DNA from: Aliiglaciecola lipolytica
GTDB lineage: Bacteria; Pseudomonadota; Gammaproteobacteria; Enterobacterales; Alteromonadaceae
Direction of reading: 5' to 3'
Length of the DNA: 64,000 nucleotides
Assembly (NCBI RefSeq): GCF_018860635.1
Contig: NZ_JAHKPT010000032.1
Coordinates: forward strand, 1-64,000
Shown here: piece by piece, positions 35,934 to 45,979 of the stretch
Layout of the letters: each line of letters starts with the position of its first letter
Position numbering within the stretch: the stretch's first letter is position 1
Program-made: the position numbers and the translations under genes
Notes under the pieces: generated by a model
What the model saw: only the letters and a program-made list of their open reading frames with translations
The model's database searches: none
What the model was told of the DNA's origin: nothing

Positions 35934-36278
35934 ATGTCGGTAGAAATGGCGGTGCCAATTGAATTTTCTGAAGCCGCCTCCGCAAAGGTTCGTACGTTAA
36001 TAGAAGAGGAAGAGAATCCAAATCTGAAACTACGGGTCTATGTCACTGGAGGAGGTTGCTCTGGGTTTCAATACGGTTTTACGTTCGATGAAAAAGTAAA
36101 TGAAGGCGATATGACTATCGATAAAAACGAAGTCACCTTGGTCGTTGATCCTATGAGCCTACAGTATTTGGTTGGTGGGACTGTGGATTACGTTGAAGGG
36201 CTGGAAGGGTCTCGATTTTTAGTCAACAACCCTAACGCCACAACTACCTGCGGCTGTGGTTCTTCTTTTAGCGTTTAA
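35934..36278 (+). CDS. erpA: Iron-sulfur cluster insertion protein ErpA
   Basis: This 114-residue A-type carrier delivers Fe-S clusters to apo-proteins such as IspG. The three conserved cysteines are C42 ([11 protein letters not shown]), C106 and C108 ([11 protein letters not shown]). It is almost superimposable on E. coli ErpA, including [29 protein letters not shown] precedes the ATG. A terminator follows. Confidence 0.97.
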   Translation: MSVEMAVPIEFSEAASAKVRTLIEEEENPNLKLRVYVTGGGCSGFQYGFTFDEKVNEGDMTIDKNEVTLVVDPMSLQYLVGGTVDYVEGLEGSRFLVNNPNATTTCGCGSSFSV

Positions 36279-36300
36279 TCAAGCAACTAATAACTACAAT

Positions 36301-36327
36301 AAGCCGGCGTTCAAGCTGGCTTTTTTG
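36301..36327 (+). terminator. Intrinsic terminator of erpA
   Basis: AAGCCGGC and GCTGGCTT form an 8-bp stem with one G-U pair around GTTCAA, followed by six T. Confidence 0.75.
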
Positions 36328-36498
36328 TGTCTGTTCAAAAACTTTTGTTGCTTATTTAACGTATTCATAAGTGATTTTATTCGTTCATAAACTGAGTATT
36401 AGAATGTCACTCCTAGTCGTTCACATTTCGATACGATTTAAAGTTGGCAGTATCAGTTTAGCAGTAGTAACGTTGGTTCTATCGGACTAGGAGATAAA

Positions 36499-37584
36499 AT
36501 GTCAAATGTTCTAACTAAAATTCGACGCCAACCGGCTTGGATAGCGCTGTTTATTTTCATACTTTTATCTTTATGGGTTGCCTCTGGACATCTTCTAAAT
36601 GAGCAAGTCGAAAGCAAACAAGAGTCAGCCGAAGAGTCATTGACCAAAGTTAAGGTCGACACATTCTATGCCCAGCAAGTCAGTCGCGAAGTGAGCGTCT
36701 ACGGTCGCACTGAACCGGACCGAATTGCTACTTTGCGCTCGGAAATTAAGGGCCAAGTCATTGACATTTTTGTGCAGGAAGGAGAGGCGGTAAAGCAGGG
36801 GCAGAAGATTCTGAGCATTGATGGAAATGATCTTAATGCACTCTTGCGCTCGGCGAAATCGATTTTAAAACAGCGAGAAATTGAACTTGATGCCGCGCAG
36901 TCTTTGGGTAAAAAAGGATTCCAATCGCAATCTGCTTTGGCTCAAGCTGACGCCAATGTAGAGCTGGCAAAAGCAGAAATAGAGCGCCTAGAATTGGCGA
37001 TAACTAAAACCACTATTGTTGCGCCTTTCGATGGAATACTGAATACCCGTGAAGTTGAAATTGGCGATTTACTCAGAGATGGCGATACCATCGCTACTGT
37101 GGTTGATTTAGATCCTTTGGTTATTTCCGCAGATGTGACTGAAAACTGGATTCAAAAAATTCACCTTGGCCAGCAGGCAAGTGGCAGACTTACTACAGGG
37201 CAGACTGCTTCAGGGAAAATTCGTTATATCTCCAGTATTTCAAATACCGGTACCAATACATTTAACTTAGAAGTTGAAGTGGCTAATCCAACCGGTGCAT
37301 TGTTGGCAGGAATGAGCACAGAATTAAAAATACCACTGCAACAAGATTGGGCAATTAAGATTACGCCAGCGGTGATGGCTTTGGACGAACAAGGTAATTT
37401 AGGTGTTAAAACCGTTGAAGGTGACATTGTTAAGTTTGTGCCAATCGATATTGTTAAGAGTGACAGTGAAGGTGTCTGGTTATCAGGATTAGGTGAAAAA
37501 GCGCGCATTATTACCCGAGGGCAAGGATTTGTTCGTGATGGCGATAAAGTAGAAATTGTTGACGACTCAATGTCTGAAAAATAG
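36499..37584 (+). CDS. RND efflux periplasmic adaptor (membrane fusion protein)
   Basis: This 361-residue adaptor has an N-terminal membrane anchor (AWIALFIFILLSLWVASG, about 11-28). A split lipoyl domain (LRSEIKGQVIDIFVQEGEAV and IVAPFDGILNTREVEIGD) flanks a short helical hairpin, and a beta-barrel domain follows. It joins the inner-membrane RND pump to an outer-membrane channel, which is not in this window. The ATG follows CTAGGAGATAAA. The pump gene begins 14 bp after its stop. Its substrates are not predictable from sequence. Confidence 0.93.
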   Translation: MSNVLTKIRRQPAWIALFIFILLSLWVASGHLLNEQVESKQESAEESLTKVKVDTFYAQQVSREVSVYGRTEPDRIATLRSEIKGQVIDIFVQEGEAVKQGQKILSIDGNDLNALLRSAKSILKQREIELDAAQSLGKKGFQSQSALAQADANVELAKAEIERLELAITKTTIVAPFDGILNTREVEIGDLLRDGDTIATVVDLDPLVISADVTENWIQKIHLGQQASGRLTTGQTASGKIRYISSISNTGTNTFNLEVEVANPTGALLAGMSTELKIPLQQDWAIKITPAVMALDEQGNLGVKTVEGDIVKFVPIDIVKSDSEGVWLSGLGEKARIITRGQGFVRDGDKVEIVDDSMSEK

Positions 37585-37598
37585 CAGTATTATTTCCT

Positions 37599-40500
37599 AT
37601 GAAAAATATTATATCCGCTTCCATCGACCACACGCGCACAGTATTAATGATTTTTGTACTCTTGCTGGTCTCTGGTGCAGTAACCTATTTAAATATTCCC
37701 AAAGAATCAAATCCTGATGTACCTATTCCCTTCATCTATGTTTCGATTGTCCATGATGGCATTGCGCCGGAAGACGCTGAGCGAATGCTCGTCAAACCAA
37801 TGGAAAGGGAATTACGCTCCATTGACGGCTTAAAAGAAATGAAAGCAACAGCAGGCGAGGGCTTCGCCAGTATTACTATGGAATTTGTTGCTGGTTTTGA
37901 TTCCAAAGAAGCGTTAGCAGATGTGCGCGATAAAGTTACAGTGGCTCGCGCGAAACTCCCAGAAGAGACAGAAGAGCCAACGATTCACGAAATTACAATG
38001 GCGGGGCAGCAGGCCGTTTTGACGGTGGTGCTGTCTGGCCCTGTTTCTGAAAGAGCACTGATAACCACCGCCCGAGAACTACAAAATGGACTTGAAGGAC
38101 TGTCTGAAGTGCTTGAGGTGGACATTGGTGGTGACCGTGAAGACTTAGTGGAAATTATTGTCGATCCCTTGTTGTTGGAGTCTTACAGGCTTGATCAAAG
38201 TGAAATTTTAACCCTCTTATCTCGCAACAACCGATTGGTACCTGCGGGTACTATGGATACCGGAGTTGGTAGCTTCGCGGTTAAAGTTCCGTCGGTTTTT
38301 GAAACGGTTAAAGACGTATTGGAACAGCCAATAAAAGTTGATGGTGACAGAGTGATCACCTTTGAAGATGTAGCTCAGGTGCGCCGTTCTTATAAAGATC
38401 CGGCAGGCTTTGCTCGTTTAGATTCTCATCCCTCAGTGTCGCTTGAAATAAAAAAACGTCCGGGTGAGAACTTGCTGATTACCGTGGAAAAAGTCAAAGC
38501 CTTTGTGGAGCAAGCCAAAGGGTCTTCAATTTGGCCGAATAGTGTGAATGTTACATACACAGGCGACCAGTCAATAAACATAAATACGATGCTCGGTGAC
38601 CTACAGAATAATGTCACCAGTGCAGTAGTCTTAGTGGCTATAGTAATAGTTGCTATATTAGGCGTGCGCACCGCGTTTTTGGTGGGCGTGTCTATACCAG
38701 GTTCTTTTCTAACCGGTATTTTGGTTATTTCCTTGTTTGGCTATACCTTGAACATGGTGGTTTTGTTTTCTCTAATTATGGCTGTTGGTATGTTGGTCGA
38801 TGGTGCCATAGTGGTGACAGAATATGCCGATAGGTGCATGAGCGAAGGTCAAGACAAGAAAAGTGCTTACAAAAACGCAGCTCTGCGCATGGCATGGCCA
38901 ATAATCGCCTCTACCGCTACGACGTTAGCCGCGTTTGCTCCGTTAATGTTCTGGCCGGGTATTATGGGTGAGTTCATGAAGTACTTACCTTTTACCCTGA
39001 TAGCAGTATTAACCGCATCACTGTTAATGGCATTGGTATTTGTACCAACTTTAGGAGCCGCTTTTGGTAAACCTCGATATATCAGTGAGAAAACCAGACA
39101 ACAACTTGAACAAGCTGAACACGGCGATCTGCTTGCACTTGATGGATACACCGGTGGTTACATTCGATTTTTATCAAAGGCCATTGCTCACCCTTTAAAA
39201 AGTTTATCAATTGCTGTTGTTTTTGGTCTAGTGATTTTTACTTTATATATTTCATCAGGCTTAGGCGTGGAGTTTTTTCCAAAGGCCGATAGTCAAGGCG
39301 TGAACATCACAGTGAGATCTACCGGTGATTATTCGGTTTACGAAAAAGACAATATCATCAAAGAAGTGGAAGCAAAGTTAATTGATATGCCTGAAATCGA
39401 TACTTTGTATTCTCGTTCTGGTGGTCAAGATCAAATTGGAACGCTGCGGTTGAACCTTCTCGACTGGCATTTACGAGCCCACTCAGATGAGGTTTTAATT
39501 GACGTAGAAAAACGAATTGGAGATATGCCTGGGCTCGACATAGAAGTCGCACCTGACCAAGAAGGGCCTCAGTCTGGTAAAGATTTACAAATTGAAATAT
39601 CTTCTCGATACCCTGAATTATTGAATGATGCAGCATTAAAAATTCGTAAGGCGTTAGATGCGAACTCGAAATTTACGTCTATCGGTGACACTGCGTCAAA
39701 GCCCGGTATTGAGTGGCAGTTGAAAGTTAATAGAAGTGATGCTGCAAGGTTTGGCGCTGATGCTACCTTAGTGGGTAACACGGTACAATTTGTGACGACA
39801 GGCTTACGAATCGGGGAATATCGACCAGATGACGTGGATGATGAATTAGATATTCGGGTTAGATTTCCGCGCACTGACAGGTACATTGGTAAGCTTGATG
39901 AATTGAGATTAAAAACAGCAAATGGTCTGGTACCCATAAGTAATTTTGTAGAACGCACTGCCCAATTGAAAACCGATTTAATTCGTCATGTGGATAGCAA
40001 ACGTGTGTTGCAAGTTGAAGCGAATATGGTACCTGGCGAGTTATTAAGCATTGCTCTGCCTGAGCTAAGGGAGCAGCTACCTAAGTTGAATATAGATCCC
40101 AGAGTAGAGATCACAATTAAAGGCCAAAATGAGCAACAAGAAGAGTCCCAAGCATTCTTGCTCAATGCATTTTTGATAGCTTTGTTTGTTATGGCTATTA
40201 TTTTAGTGACGCAGTTTAATAGTTTCTACCAGGCTTTCTTAATTTTGAGTGCGGTATTATTTTCAATTGTAGGTGTGGTACTCGGTCTGCTTATATTCCA
40301 GAAACCCTTCGGCATAGTCATGTCTGGAGTGGGTGTTATCGCCCTAGCCGGGATCGTGGTGAATAATAATATTGTGTTGATTGATACCTACAACATATTA
40401 AAAAGTGAAGGGCTTAAAACGACCGAGGCAATATTGCGCACAGGAGCACAACGTTTAAGACCCGTAATGATGACTACGGTGACGACCATTCTCGGGTTAT

Positions 40501-40712
40501 TACCAATGGTAATGGGTGTTAATATCGACTTCATGGGGCGCAATGTTGATATTGGTGGTCCATCAACTGAATATTGGTCTCAGTTAGCTACGGCAGTGGC
40601 TGGTGGATTAGCCTTTGCGACTGTGTTAACACTAGTATTAACACCATGCATGTTGGCGTTTAAAGATAATTTACGAGCATATTTACCCAAACCACGGACT
40701 GCAATTGAATAA
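37599..40712 (+). CDS. RND efflux pump, inner-membrane permease
   Basis: This 1037-residue pump has the twelve-helix RND layout with two large periplasmic loops after helices 1 and 7. The N-terminus KNIISASIDHTRTVLMIFVL is followed by the porter domains, and the proton-relay region shows GMLVDGAIVVTEYADRCMSE around helix 4. The second half repeats the pattern with GVIALAGIVVNNNIVLIDTYN. Residue composition fits the HAE/multidrug-like group rather than heavy-metal CzcA types, as it lacks an obvious metal-binding DFG-type pair. It forms an operon with the adaptor; no TetR-type regulator is nearby. Confidence 0.93.
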   Translation: MKNIISASIDHTRTVLMIFVLLLVSGAVTYLNIPKESNPDVPIPFIYVSIVHDGIAPEDAERMLVKPMERELRSIDGLKEMKATAGEGFASITMEFVAGFDSKEALADVRDKVTVARAKLPEETEEPTIHEITMAGQQAVLTVVLSGPVSERALITTARELQNGLEGLSEVLEVDIGGDREDLVEIIVDPLLLESYRLDQSEILTLLSRNNRLVPAGTMDTGVGSFAVKVPSVFETVKDVLEQPIKVDGDRVITFEDVAQVRRSYKDPAGFARLDSHPSVSLEIKKRPGENLLITVEKVKAFVEQAKGSSIWPNSVNVTYTGDQSININTMLGDLQNNVTSAVVLVAIVIVAILGVRTAFLVGVSIPGSFLTGILVISLFGYTLNMVVLFSLIMAVGMLVDGAIVVTEYADRCMSEGQDKKSAYKNAALRMAWPIIASTATTLAAFAPLMFWPGIMGEFMKYLPFTLIAVLTASLLMALVFVPTLGAAFGKPRYISEKTRQQLEQAEHGDLLALDGYTGGYIRFLSKAIAHPLKSLSIAVVFGLVIFTLYISSGLGVEFFPKADSQGVNITVRSTGDYSVYEKDNIIKEVEAKLIDMPEIDTLYSRSGGQDQIGTLRLNLLDWHLRAHSDEVLIDVEKRIGDMPGLDIEVAPDQEGPQSGKDLQIEISSRYPELLNDAALKIRKALDANSKFTSIGDTASKPGIEWQLKVNRSDAARFGADATLVGNTVQFVTTGLRIGEYRPDDVDDELDIRVRFPRTDRYIGKLDELRLKTANGLVPISNFVERTAQLKTDLIRHVDSKRVLQVEANMVPGELLSIALPELREQLPKLNIDPRVEITIKGQNEQQEESQAFLLNAFLIALFVMAIILVTQFNSFYQAFLILSAVLFSIVGVVLGLLIFQKPFGIVMSGVGVIALAGIVVNNNIVLIDTYNILKSEGLKTTEAILRTGAQRLRPVMMTTVTTILGLLPMVMGVNIDFMGRNVDIGGPSTEYWSQLATAVAGGLAFATVLTLVLTPCMLAFKDNLRAYLPKPRTAIE

Positions 40713-40804
40713 TCATTATTTGGGAATCGCGAATTTGCTGAGATAGATTATCTAGAGTGAGGCCTTGCGCCTCACTCTAATGATAGGTTTTATCAAAGTT
40801 AACT

Positions 40805-41185
40805 TTAGTTTAATTTAGACTGACTTCTTTGTTTTAATTCAGAATCAAAAACATCTGGAAAAACAACAATTCCCTCTTCATCAGGGTTTGGAAAAACTGC
40901 AATATTTACCCCGTCTTCCTCTAGACCGCCAGTCCAGCGCTCGAACCAATCTTGCAATGGAATCGCTTTAGGTGTGCATTGTGCCCAATCACCCGTTGCC
41001 CAATATTCAGCAAATTCTTCAGAAGGCCATACTGGCACGCAGTCCTCATCTTCACTATTAAGCATAACGCAGCCATGCTCGTCAGTGAGGATCCAAATTT
41101 TTTGGTTGATTGTTACCTGAGTTAACAAGTAGGCATGCCGTTTTTCTGGGGACATTTGAATAACATCGTTAAGTTGCGAAGGCAT
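40805..41185 (-). CDS. DUF2750-domain protein
   Basis: I start this gene at the ATG at 41185 (MPSQLNDVIQMSPEKRHAYL, 126 residues) because AAGGAAAC lies at the right distance upstream; the frame extends further to 41302 without such a site. The body (ILTDEHGCVMLNSEDEDCV, VWPSEEFAEYWATGDW) is typical of DUF2750, a small cytoplasmic domain of unknown role. It ends in a charged tail, convergent with the RND operon. Confidence 0.82.
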   Translation of the reverse strand: MPSQLNDVIQMSPEKRHAYLLTQVTINQKIWILTDEHGCVMLNSEDEDCVPVWPSEEFAEYWATGDWAQCTPKAIPLQDWFERWTGGLEEDGVNIAVFPNPDEEGIVVFPDVFDSELKQRSQSKLN

Positions 41186-41510
41186 AAATGTTTCCTTATA
41201 AGAAGCAGAAGTTAGGTACAAGATAAATCCAATATTGGTGTTAAAAAAATCAAAACACCTGGTTGAGAAACTATGGATTAAATAGCGCATATGAATATGC
41301 ACAGACTTATATCACTAAAACCCATGGTGATACTAGTATTTAGCAATGGAATTCTGATTCTGCATTATTAATAGTCTAGAACAAAGTAGCGATTATTTTC
41401 TTTGTCATTCTGGAGTGTACAAATTTAAGCACAACTGATATTTAATCAATGCTTGAATAATTTGTGTATATGTAGGTAGTAAGTACTAACTCTAAACTGG
41501 CTGGTGCTGC
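41186..41510. other. Intergenic stretch without a gene
   Basis: These 325 bp are AT-rich and hold only the upstream region of the DUF2750 gene. I see no hairpin with a T run and no RNA gene. A short palindrome-like GCATATGAATATGC lies near 41287. Confidence 0.5.
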
Positions 41511-41723
41511 TTACTTTCTTTTGTGTTTTTGGCCCGCCCCCCAGCCAATGATGCCAGCACCAAGAATTGCGCCTATCCAAGCAAATGGCAGTATTTGCGG
41601 ATTGAGTTCTTTAGCAAATACTATGGTCAACATTGAGGATGCACACAATAACCAGCCAAATAATTCCATCTTATTTAGATACTTTGTGATGAAGTTGGGT
41701 TTACTTTCCGGTGGAGGTGCCAT
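41511..41723 (-). CDS. Small membrane protein with two transmembrane helices
   Basis: This 70-residue frame starts MAPPPESKPNFITKYLNK, then has two hydrophobic stretches (WLLCASSMLTIVFA and WIGAILGAGIIGWGAG) and ends in GQKHKRK. The basic tail and helix pattern look like a true inner-membrane protein, but I recognise no family. It is a lone gene with a moderate upstream purine tract. Confidence 0.62.
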   Translation of the reverse strand: MAPPPESKPNFITKYLNKMELFGWLLCASSMLTIVFAKELNPQILPFAWIGAILGAGIIGWGAGQKHKRK

Positions 41724-41876
41724 GAAATTATCTTTATTAATCGTAAATGAGAAGATGTGACATTTTGATCTTATTGAGTGCCATGTGCAATAACTAAAGG
41801 TTAATTAGATGAGGTAAACGAGTGGGAGAAAAATCTATTTCAAAATATCCCACAAACTAATCTCAATCGATTGTTT

Positions 41877-42863
41877 TTATGCGACACAGCAATTATTTCG
41901 GCCCAAATCCTTTGCTTGGTACATCGCCCGATCAGCACGACCCAACCATTCAAAAGCAGTTTCGTGGGGCTCGTATTTGGCTGTGCCTACTGAAATTGTA
42001 ATATTGTGTTTAGCTAACCAACCTTCATTTTCAATAGCAAAGCGAAACTGTTCCGCTAGTTTGATTGCATCTTTGAGAGGGGTGTTTTCGGCAATAATCA
42101 CAAACTCTTCGCCACCAAACCGATACAGTTTATCAGTAGAGCGAATGCGCTTTTCTATGGTTTCCACAAATGCCTTTAAAATATCATCGCCTTTAGCATG
42201 ACCATAAGCATCATTGACCTTTTTGAAGTTATCTAGATCCATCAATATAAGGGAAACAGGTAAGCTTTGTTCTCTTCTTTGAAACGCAATCACATCTAAT
42301 AATTTTTCTTCCATTGCTCGTCTATTGCCGGCTCCGGTTAACGGATCGCTAGTGGCCAGCTCGGTCAATTGTTGTTGCTGTTTGCGCATGCGATCTGCAA
42401 ATGCATAACTAAATAGTAAAGTCGCTATTGCTGTTACGTAGAACTCTAAAGCCAAAAATACAGTGAGTTGTTCGCGCAGCACATATCCGATAGAGAGTAA
42501 AATCACCAAGCTGTATATCGCAGCCATGTTTGCAGGTAATAAGAAAAATATGGCGGTCAATGCTGGAAAAATCCACATCAATTGACTTATACCTTTGAGC
42601 AATATAGTTACAAACACAACAAACATGGCAACAAAAGCTAGTATGCGGCCAGGTATCAGGGTCTGATGAGTTCGGTAAACATAAACAAAAAGAGAACCTA
42701 TTGCGAATACCGCAAATAGATCTAAGCAAGCGACAGCCCAATCTTGTTCCATGATTCGATAGATAGCAAAAGGCAATACGCCGATCGTACTTGCGCCGCT
42801 GAGAGTAAGGATAATGCTTTCTTCAGCACTACGCTTTTTTATGGGGGCAGAATGAGTAATCAT
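41877..42863 (-). CDS. Membrane-bound diguanylate cyclase (GGDEF)
   Basis: This 328-residue protein has about six transmembrane segments in residues 15-155 and a C-terminal GGDEF domain. The active-site loop is GGEEF at 250-254, a permitted variant, so it should make cyclic di-GMP from two GTP. The inhibitory RxxD site (R241, D244) lies exactly five residues upstream, so product feedback is likely. SDPLTGAGNRRAMEE and LILMDLDNFKKVNDAYGHA are typical. The membrane part is of an uncharacterised type. It is a single gene. Confidence 0.92.
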   Translation of the reverse strand: MITHSAPIKKRSAEESIILTLSGASTIGVLPFAIYRIMEQDWAVACLDLFAVFAIGSLFVYVYRTHQTLIPGRILAFVAMFVVFVTILLKGISQLMWIFPALTAIFFLLPANMAAIYSLVILLSIGYVLREQLTVFLALEFYVTAIATLLFSYAFADRMRKQQQQLTELATSDPLTGAGNRRAMEEKLLDVIAFQRREQSLPVSLILMDLDNFKKVNDAYGHAKGDDILKAFVETIEKRIRSTDKLYRFGGEEFVIIAENTPLKDAIKLAEQFRFAIENEGWLAKHNITISVGTAKYEPHETAFEWLGRADRAMYQAKDLGRNNCCVA

Positions 42864-43025
42864 AATTTCTGCATCCTCCGTGATGCTTAAACCACTTAAT
42901 AATTCTCTGTATAGGTTTAATACAGCATATCAAAGTATAAGGACGCCACTTATGATTATTTACACTAATATAGTCATCTTTAATAACCATAGTCAGTTGT
43001 AATTTTACCGGAAACAATTGAGTTA

Positions 43026-43961
43026 TTAGTAGCCTTTTTCCCAATCGATTAAATTTATTAGTTTTTCGTTTCGATTAAATAAGCGCAAATTTTGCAGAAA
43101 GATTTTAGATATTTCGTCTGGTTTAGAAATCGCCGCAGTATGCTGGGTGATATAGAGGTTGTCTAAACCCCAAAACGGATGATCTTCAGCTAATGGTTCT
43201 TTAATAAAAACGTCTAAAACCGCGGCCTGTAATTGATTATGTGAAAGAGCATGAAGCAGCGCATTCTCATCAATAACTTGGCCTCTACCTGCGTTTATTA
43301 ATATGCATTGGTGGTTTAATAATGACAGAACCCCTTTGTCTATTAACTTTTCAGTTTTATCTGTATGTGGCAATAGTACAACGAGGTAGTCTAATGAATG
43401 GGCAAATTCTTGAAGCTGATTAAGTTGATAAAACTCATCTACAAAATCCAATTGTCGTATGTTTTGTGCAATACCTATGACTTGCATTCCAAAGTGTTTA
43501 GCAGTTTTCGCTATTTCTGTACCGATTGAACCCATACCCAGAATACCAATGGTTTTTCCCTGTAAAGGAGCGCAAAGGGGTTGCGTCCAATTTCGATTTG
43601 TCTGCAAGTCTTTAAAAGTTTGAATTCTTCTTGCGAAATACAGCAAATAACTGAACACATATTCACGCATTTGCGGCCCAAAAATATCTTTTACACCAGT
43701 CAATTTAAAATCGTGGGGAGCCGAATCAAAAAACGGTTTTATGCCTGCCCAAGTCGATTGAACCCACTTCACATTTGGGCAATGGGGTAAAACATCAATA
43801 CACAGATTAGGCTCGCCTAGCACTACATCAATAGTGTGAGCGTCGGAAATTAAGGCCGGATCTTTGGGGCAAATTTGAATACTGAGATCAGCTATTTTAG
43901 CCCGTTCAATATGCTCTACATAGTCAATTGCATCTTTGCTACTAATCAATAAATTAATCAT
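43026..43961 (-). CDS. D-2-hydroxyacid dehydrogenase (GhrA-like)
   Basis: This 311-residue NAD(P)-dependent enzyme of the 2-hydroxyacid dehydrogenase family has the dinucleotide motif GILGMGSIGTEIAKTA near residue 137. The catalytic set can be seen in NAGRGQVIDENALLHAL (Arg), a Glu in FIKEPLAEDHPF and His in YITQHTAAISKP. Such enzymes reduce glyoxylate, hydroxypyruvate or other 2-keto acids; the exact substrate is open. It is divergent from the PLP enzyme across 139 bp of AT-rich DNA. Confidence 0.88.
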   Translation of the reverse strand: MINLLISSKDAIDYVEHIERAKIADLSIQICPKDPALISDAHTIDVVLGEPNLCIDVLPHCPNVKWVQSTWAGIKPFFDSAPHDFKLTGVKDIFGPQMREYVFSYLLYFARRIQTFKDLQTNRNWTQPLCAPLQGKTIGILGMGSIGTEIAKTAKHFGMQVIGIAQNIRQLDFVDEFYQLNQLQEFAHSLDYLVVLLPHTDKTEKLIDKGVLSLLNHQCILINAGRGQVIDENALLHALSHNQLQAAVLDVFIKEPLAEDHPFWGLDNLYITQHTAAISKPDEISKIFLQNLRLFNRNEKLINLIDWEKGY

Positions 43962-44100
43962 TTAGTTCTCTCATAGTAAACTTAACTTTCCTATTTTTGC
44001 CGAATTTATCAAAATTATATTCGTAACATTGTTTAAATTTGCTTATTTAATTGCTTAATATTGTTTTTAACAAAATATTATACATTTTAGTAACAACTGA

Positions 44101-45918
44101 ATGCAGAGTAACCTTATGGAAAATGAGCAACAAGTAAACCAAGCTAAATTACTTTCTCCAAGACGTAATACTACAGAGGCTGTTAGTATTGATGAACTTG
44201 CACAAGAGCAGTTGGCACATTTCGGAATTGAGCCTCACTCTGAGTATGGTAAAGCATTGTTTGCTACAGCCAAACATCTTTACTTAGCCCAACTTGATGT
44301 TAATAGACTTTGGACAATAACCAATGAGACTTTGGATGGTTTAAGCAAAGAAAACAAGTTGGCTTATTTTAATGCGAAGAAGTTTCTTTCATTCCAAATT
44401 GCGAAAATACTCGACACTCTGCAGAATCCTTTTAGGGCAACTTATCAGAGCATGACTCAACAATCTGGCTCACAGGTGTCTAAAAGTCACTACCCATTGT
44501 TTGACAATATTCCAGCATTATTTTCTGCTACACCAGTGATCGTGCGCACTGCAACTTACGTTTACGCGTGCACTGAATGGGTCGATGATGCTTTTCACGG
44601 TAAGGAATTTACTCACCAAATATACTCAAGATTACTCAATCCTACCAATATCTCTTTAGCTAATGCGATTGTTGATTTAGAAGCAGGCCCTTATTCAGCT
44701 GATTACTTGGCATGGAATTTCAACTCTGGCATGGCTGCGATTGACGCTTTACTTTCAAATGTACTTTCCCACTCGGATATATTAATTGTTTCGCGCAATG
44801 TATATGGCGGTGTTTACCAGCTTTTACACGACTATTTTGCCCGTGAAAATAGAATGAATATTCAGTTAGAGTGGTTTGATGGTTACAGTGCAGAAGAGTT
44901 TTCTGATTTTATTAAGCAGGTTAAAAGCAAACATAAAATTAGCTTAAAAACACAAAACCTACATGTGTATTTGGAATCACCATGTAACCCTCATGGTTAC
45001 GTATTGGATGTGGCAGGCATCTGCGAAATTGCCCATAGAGAAAATCATTTAGTAATGCTAGATGCAACCTTGGCTACGCCCATTTTACATCAGCCATTGC
45101 AGCAAAAAGATAAATCTAAAAGACCAGATTATGTAGTACACAGTTATACCAAAGACATATGTGGAACGGGAGCAACTACAGCAGGTGTAGTTATAGGCGA
45201 AGGATTTCGAATGTTTCAACCTAAGGGAAGCTGTGTCAATGGAGTTGATTGGTCGCGTACAATGTTTTGGGATGTATATTACATTAAAGGGGCTTTTCTT
45301 GATTCGGAAAAAGCTTTTGATGTCTTAAGTGGTATGAAAACACTTGAGCAACGAATAATGAATAAGGTGATAAATACCCAAGTATTTAGTCGATTCTTAG
45401 AGGCCCATCCTTTATTTAATGTAAATAGTCACGCATTACCAAACCACCCCAATGCTGAATTACGAAAGAACCAAATGCGGCATGGTTGGCCCTGTGCATT
45501 ATTCACCATCGATCTTGAAAAGGCGGGGTTAACCCGAGAGGCATTTGTTCGCTTCTTTGACGCATTGGAACCGGCTTTTAGTCATCAGGTAAGTATTGGA
45601 CAAAATAATACGATTATCTTATGTCCAGCTTTAACCTCACACTCTGAGCTATCAACTGCAGAACAACAAAAAGGTGGGATTCACCCTACTACCATGCGTA
45701 TTGCAATGGGAACCGATAACGTTAAACAGTTAATGGCTCATTTAATCAATAGCGCAAAATTGCATATTGATCCCTGTATTGCGAATTTTAGCCAGCAATT
45801 TATGAGCCTAGAAGAAATTGATAAATTGTATATGGAAATATGTATGCAAGTTTGTCAGCAACATTATGGTTCAGGACCTAAAATGCATGGATTAGTACAT
45901 CAAGAAATGGCCAAATAA
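44101..45918 (+). CDS. Large Cys/Met-metabolism-type PLP enzyme
   Basis: This 605-residue protein contains a fold-type I domain of the trans-sulfuration (cystathionine beta-lyase / gamma-synthase) kind. The PLP lysine is K351 in VVHSYTKDICGTGATTAGVV, with VYLESPCNPHGYVLDV before it and LVMLDATLATPIL ahead. Ordinary members have 380-430 residues; here about 150 residues of helix-rich sequence precede the fold. The residue after the lysine and the absence of close trans-sulfuration neighbours prevent naming the reaction. The convergent Lrp gene and the divergent dehydrogenase are its neighbours. An internal ATG at 44116 is an alternative start. Confidence 0.82.
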   Translation: MQSNLMENEQQVNQAKLLSPRRNTTEAVSIDELAQEQLAHFGIEPHSEYGKALFATAKHLYLAQLDVNRLWTITNETLDGLSKENKLAYFNAKKFLSFQIAKILDTLQNPFRATYQSMTQQSGSQVSKSHYPLFDNIPALFSATPVIVRTATYVYACTEWVDDAFHGKEFTHQIYSRLLNPTNISLANAIVDLEAGPYSADYLAWNFNSGMAAIDALLSNVLSHSDILIVSRNVYGGVYQLLHDYFARENRMNIQLEWFDGYSAEEFSDFIKQVKSKHKISLKTQNLHVYLESPCNPHGYVLDVAGICEIAHRENHLVMLDATLATPILHQPLQQKDKSKRPDYVVHSYTKDICGTGATTAGVVIGEGFRMFQPKGSCVNGVDWSRTMFWDVYYIKGAFLDSEKAFDVLSGMKTLEQRIMNKVINTQVFSRFLEAHPLFNVNSHALPNHPNAELRKNQMRHGWPCALFTIDLEKAGLTREAFVRFFDALEPAFSHQVSIGQNNTIILCPALTSHSELSTAEQQKGGIHPTTMRIAMGTDNVKQLMAHLINSAKLHIDPCIANFSQQFMSLEEIDKLYMEICMQVCQQHYGSGPKMHGLVHQEMAK

Positions 45919-45979
45919 GCATACACTAAGGTGAGTTTTAAAGCGCAAATAGTAACCCTATAAACGGCGTTACTTTTCG

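Noticed and set aside
39569-39958. 129-residue minus-strand frame inside the RND pump gene
   Set aside because: It is antisense to conserved pump sequence and serine-rich without domain signs.
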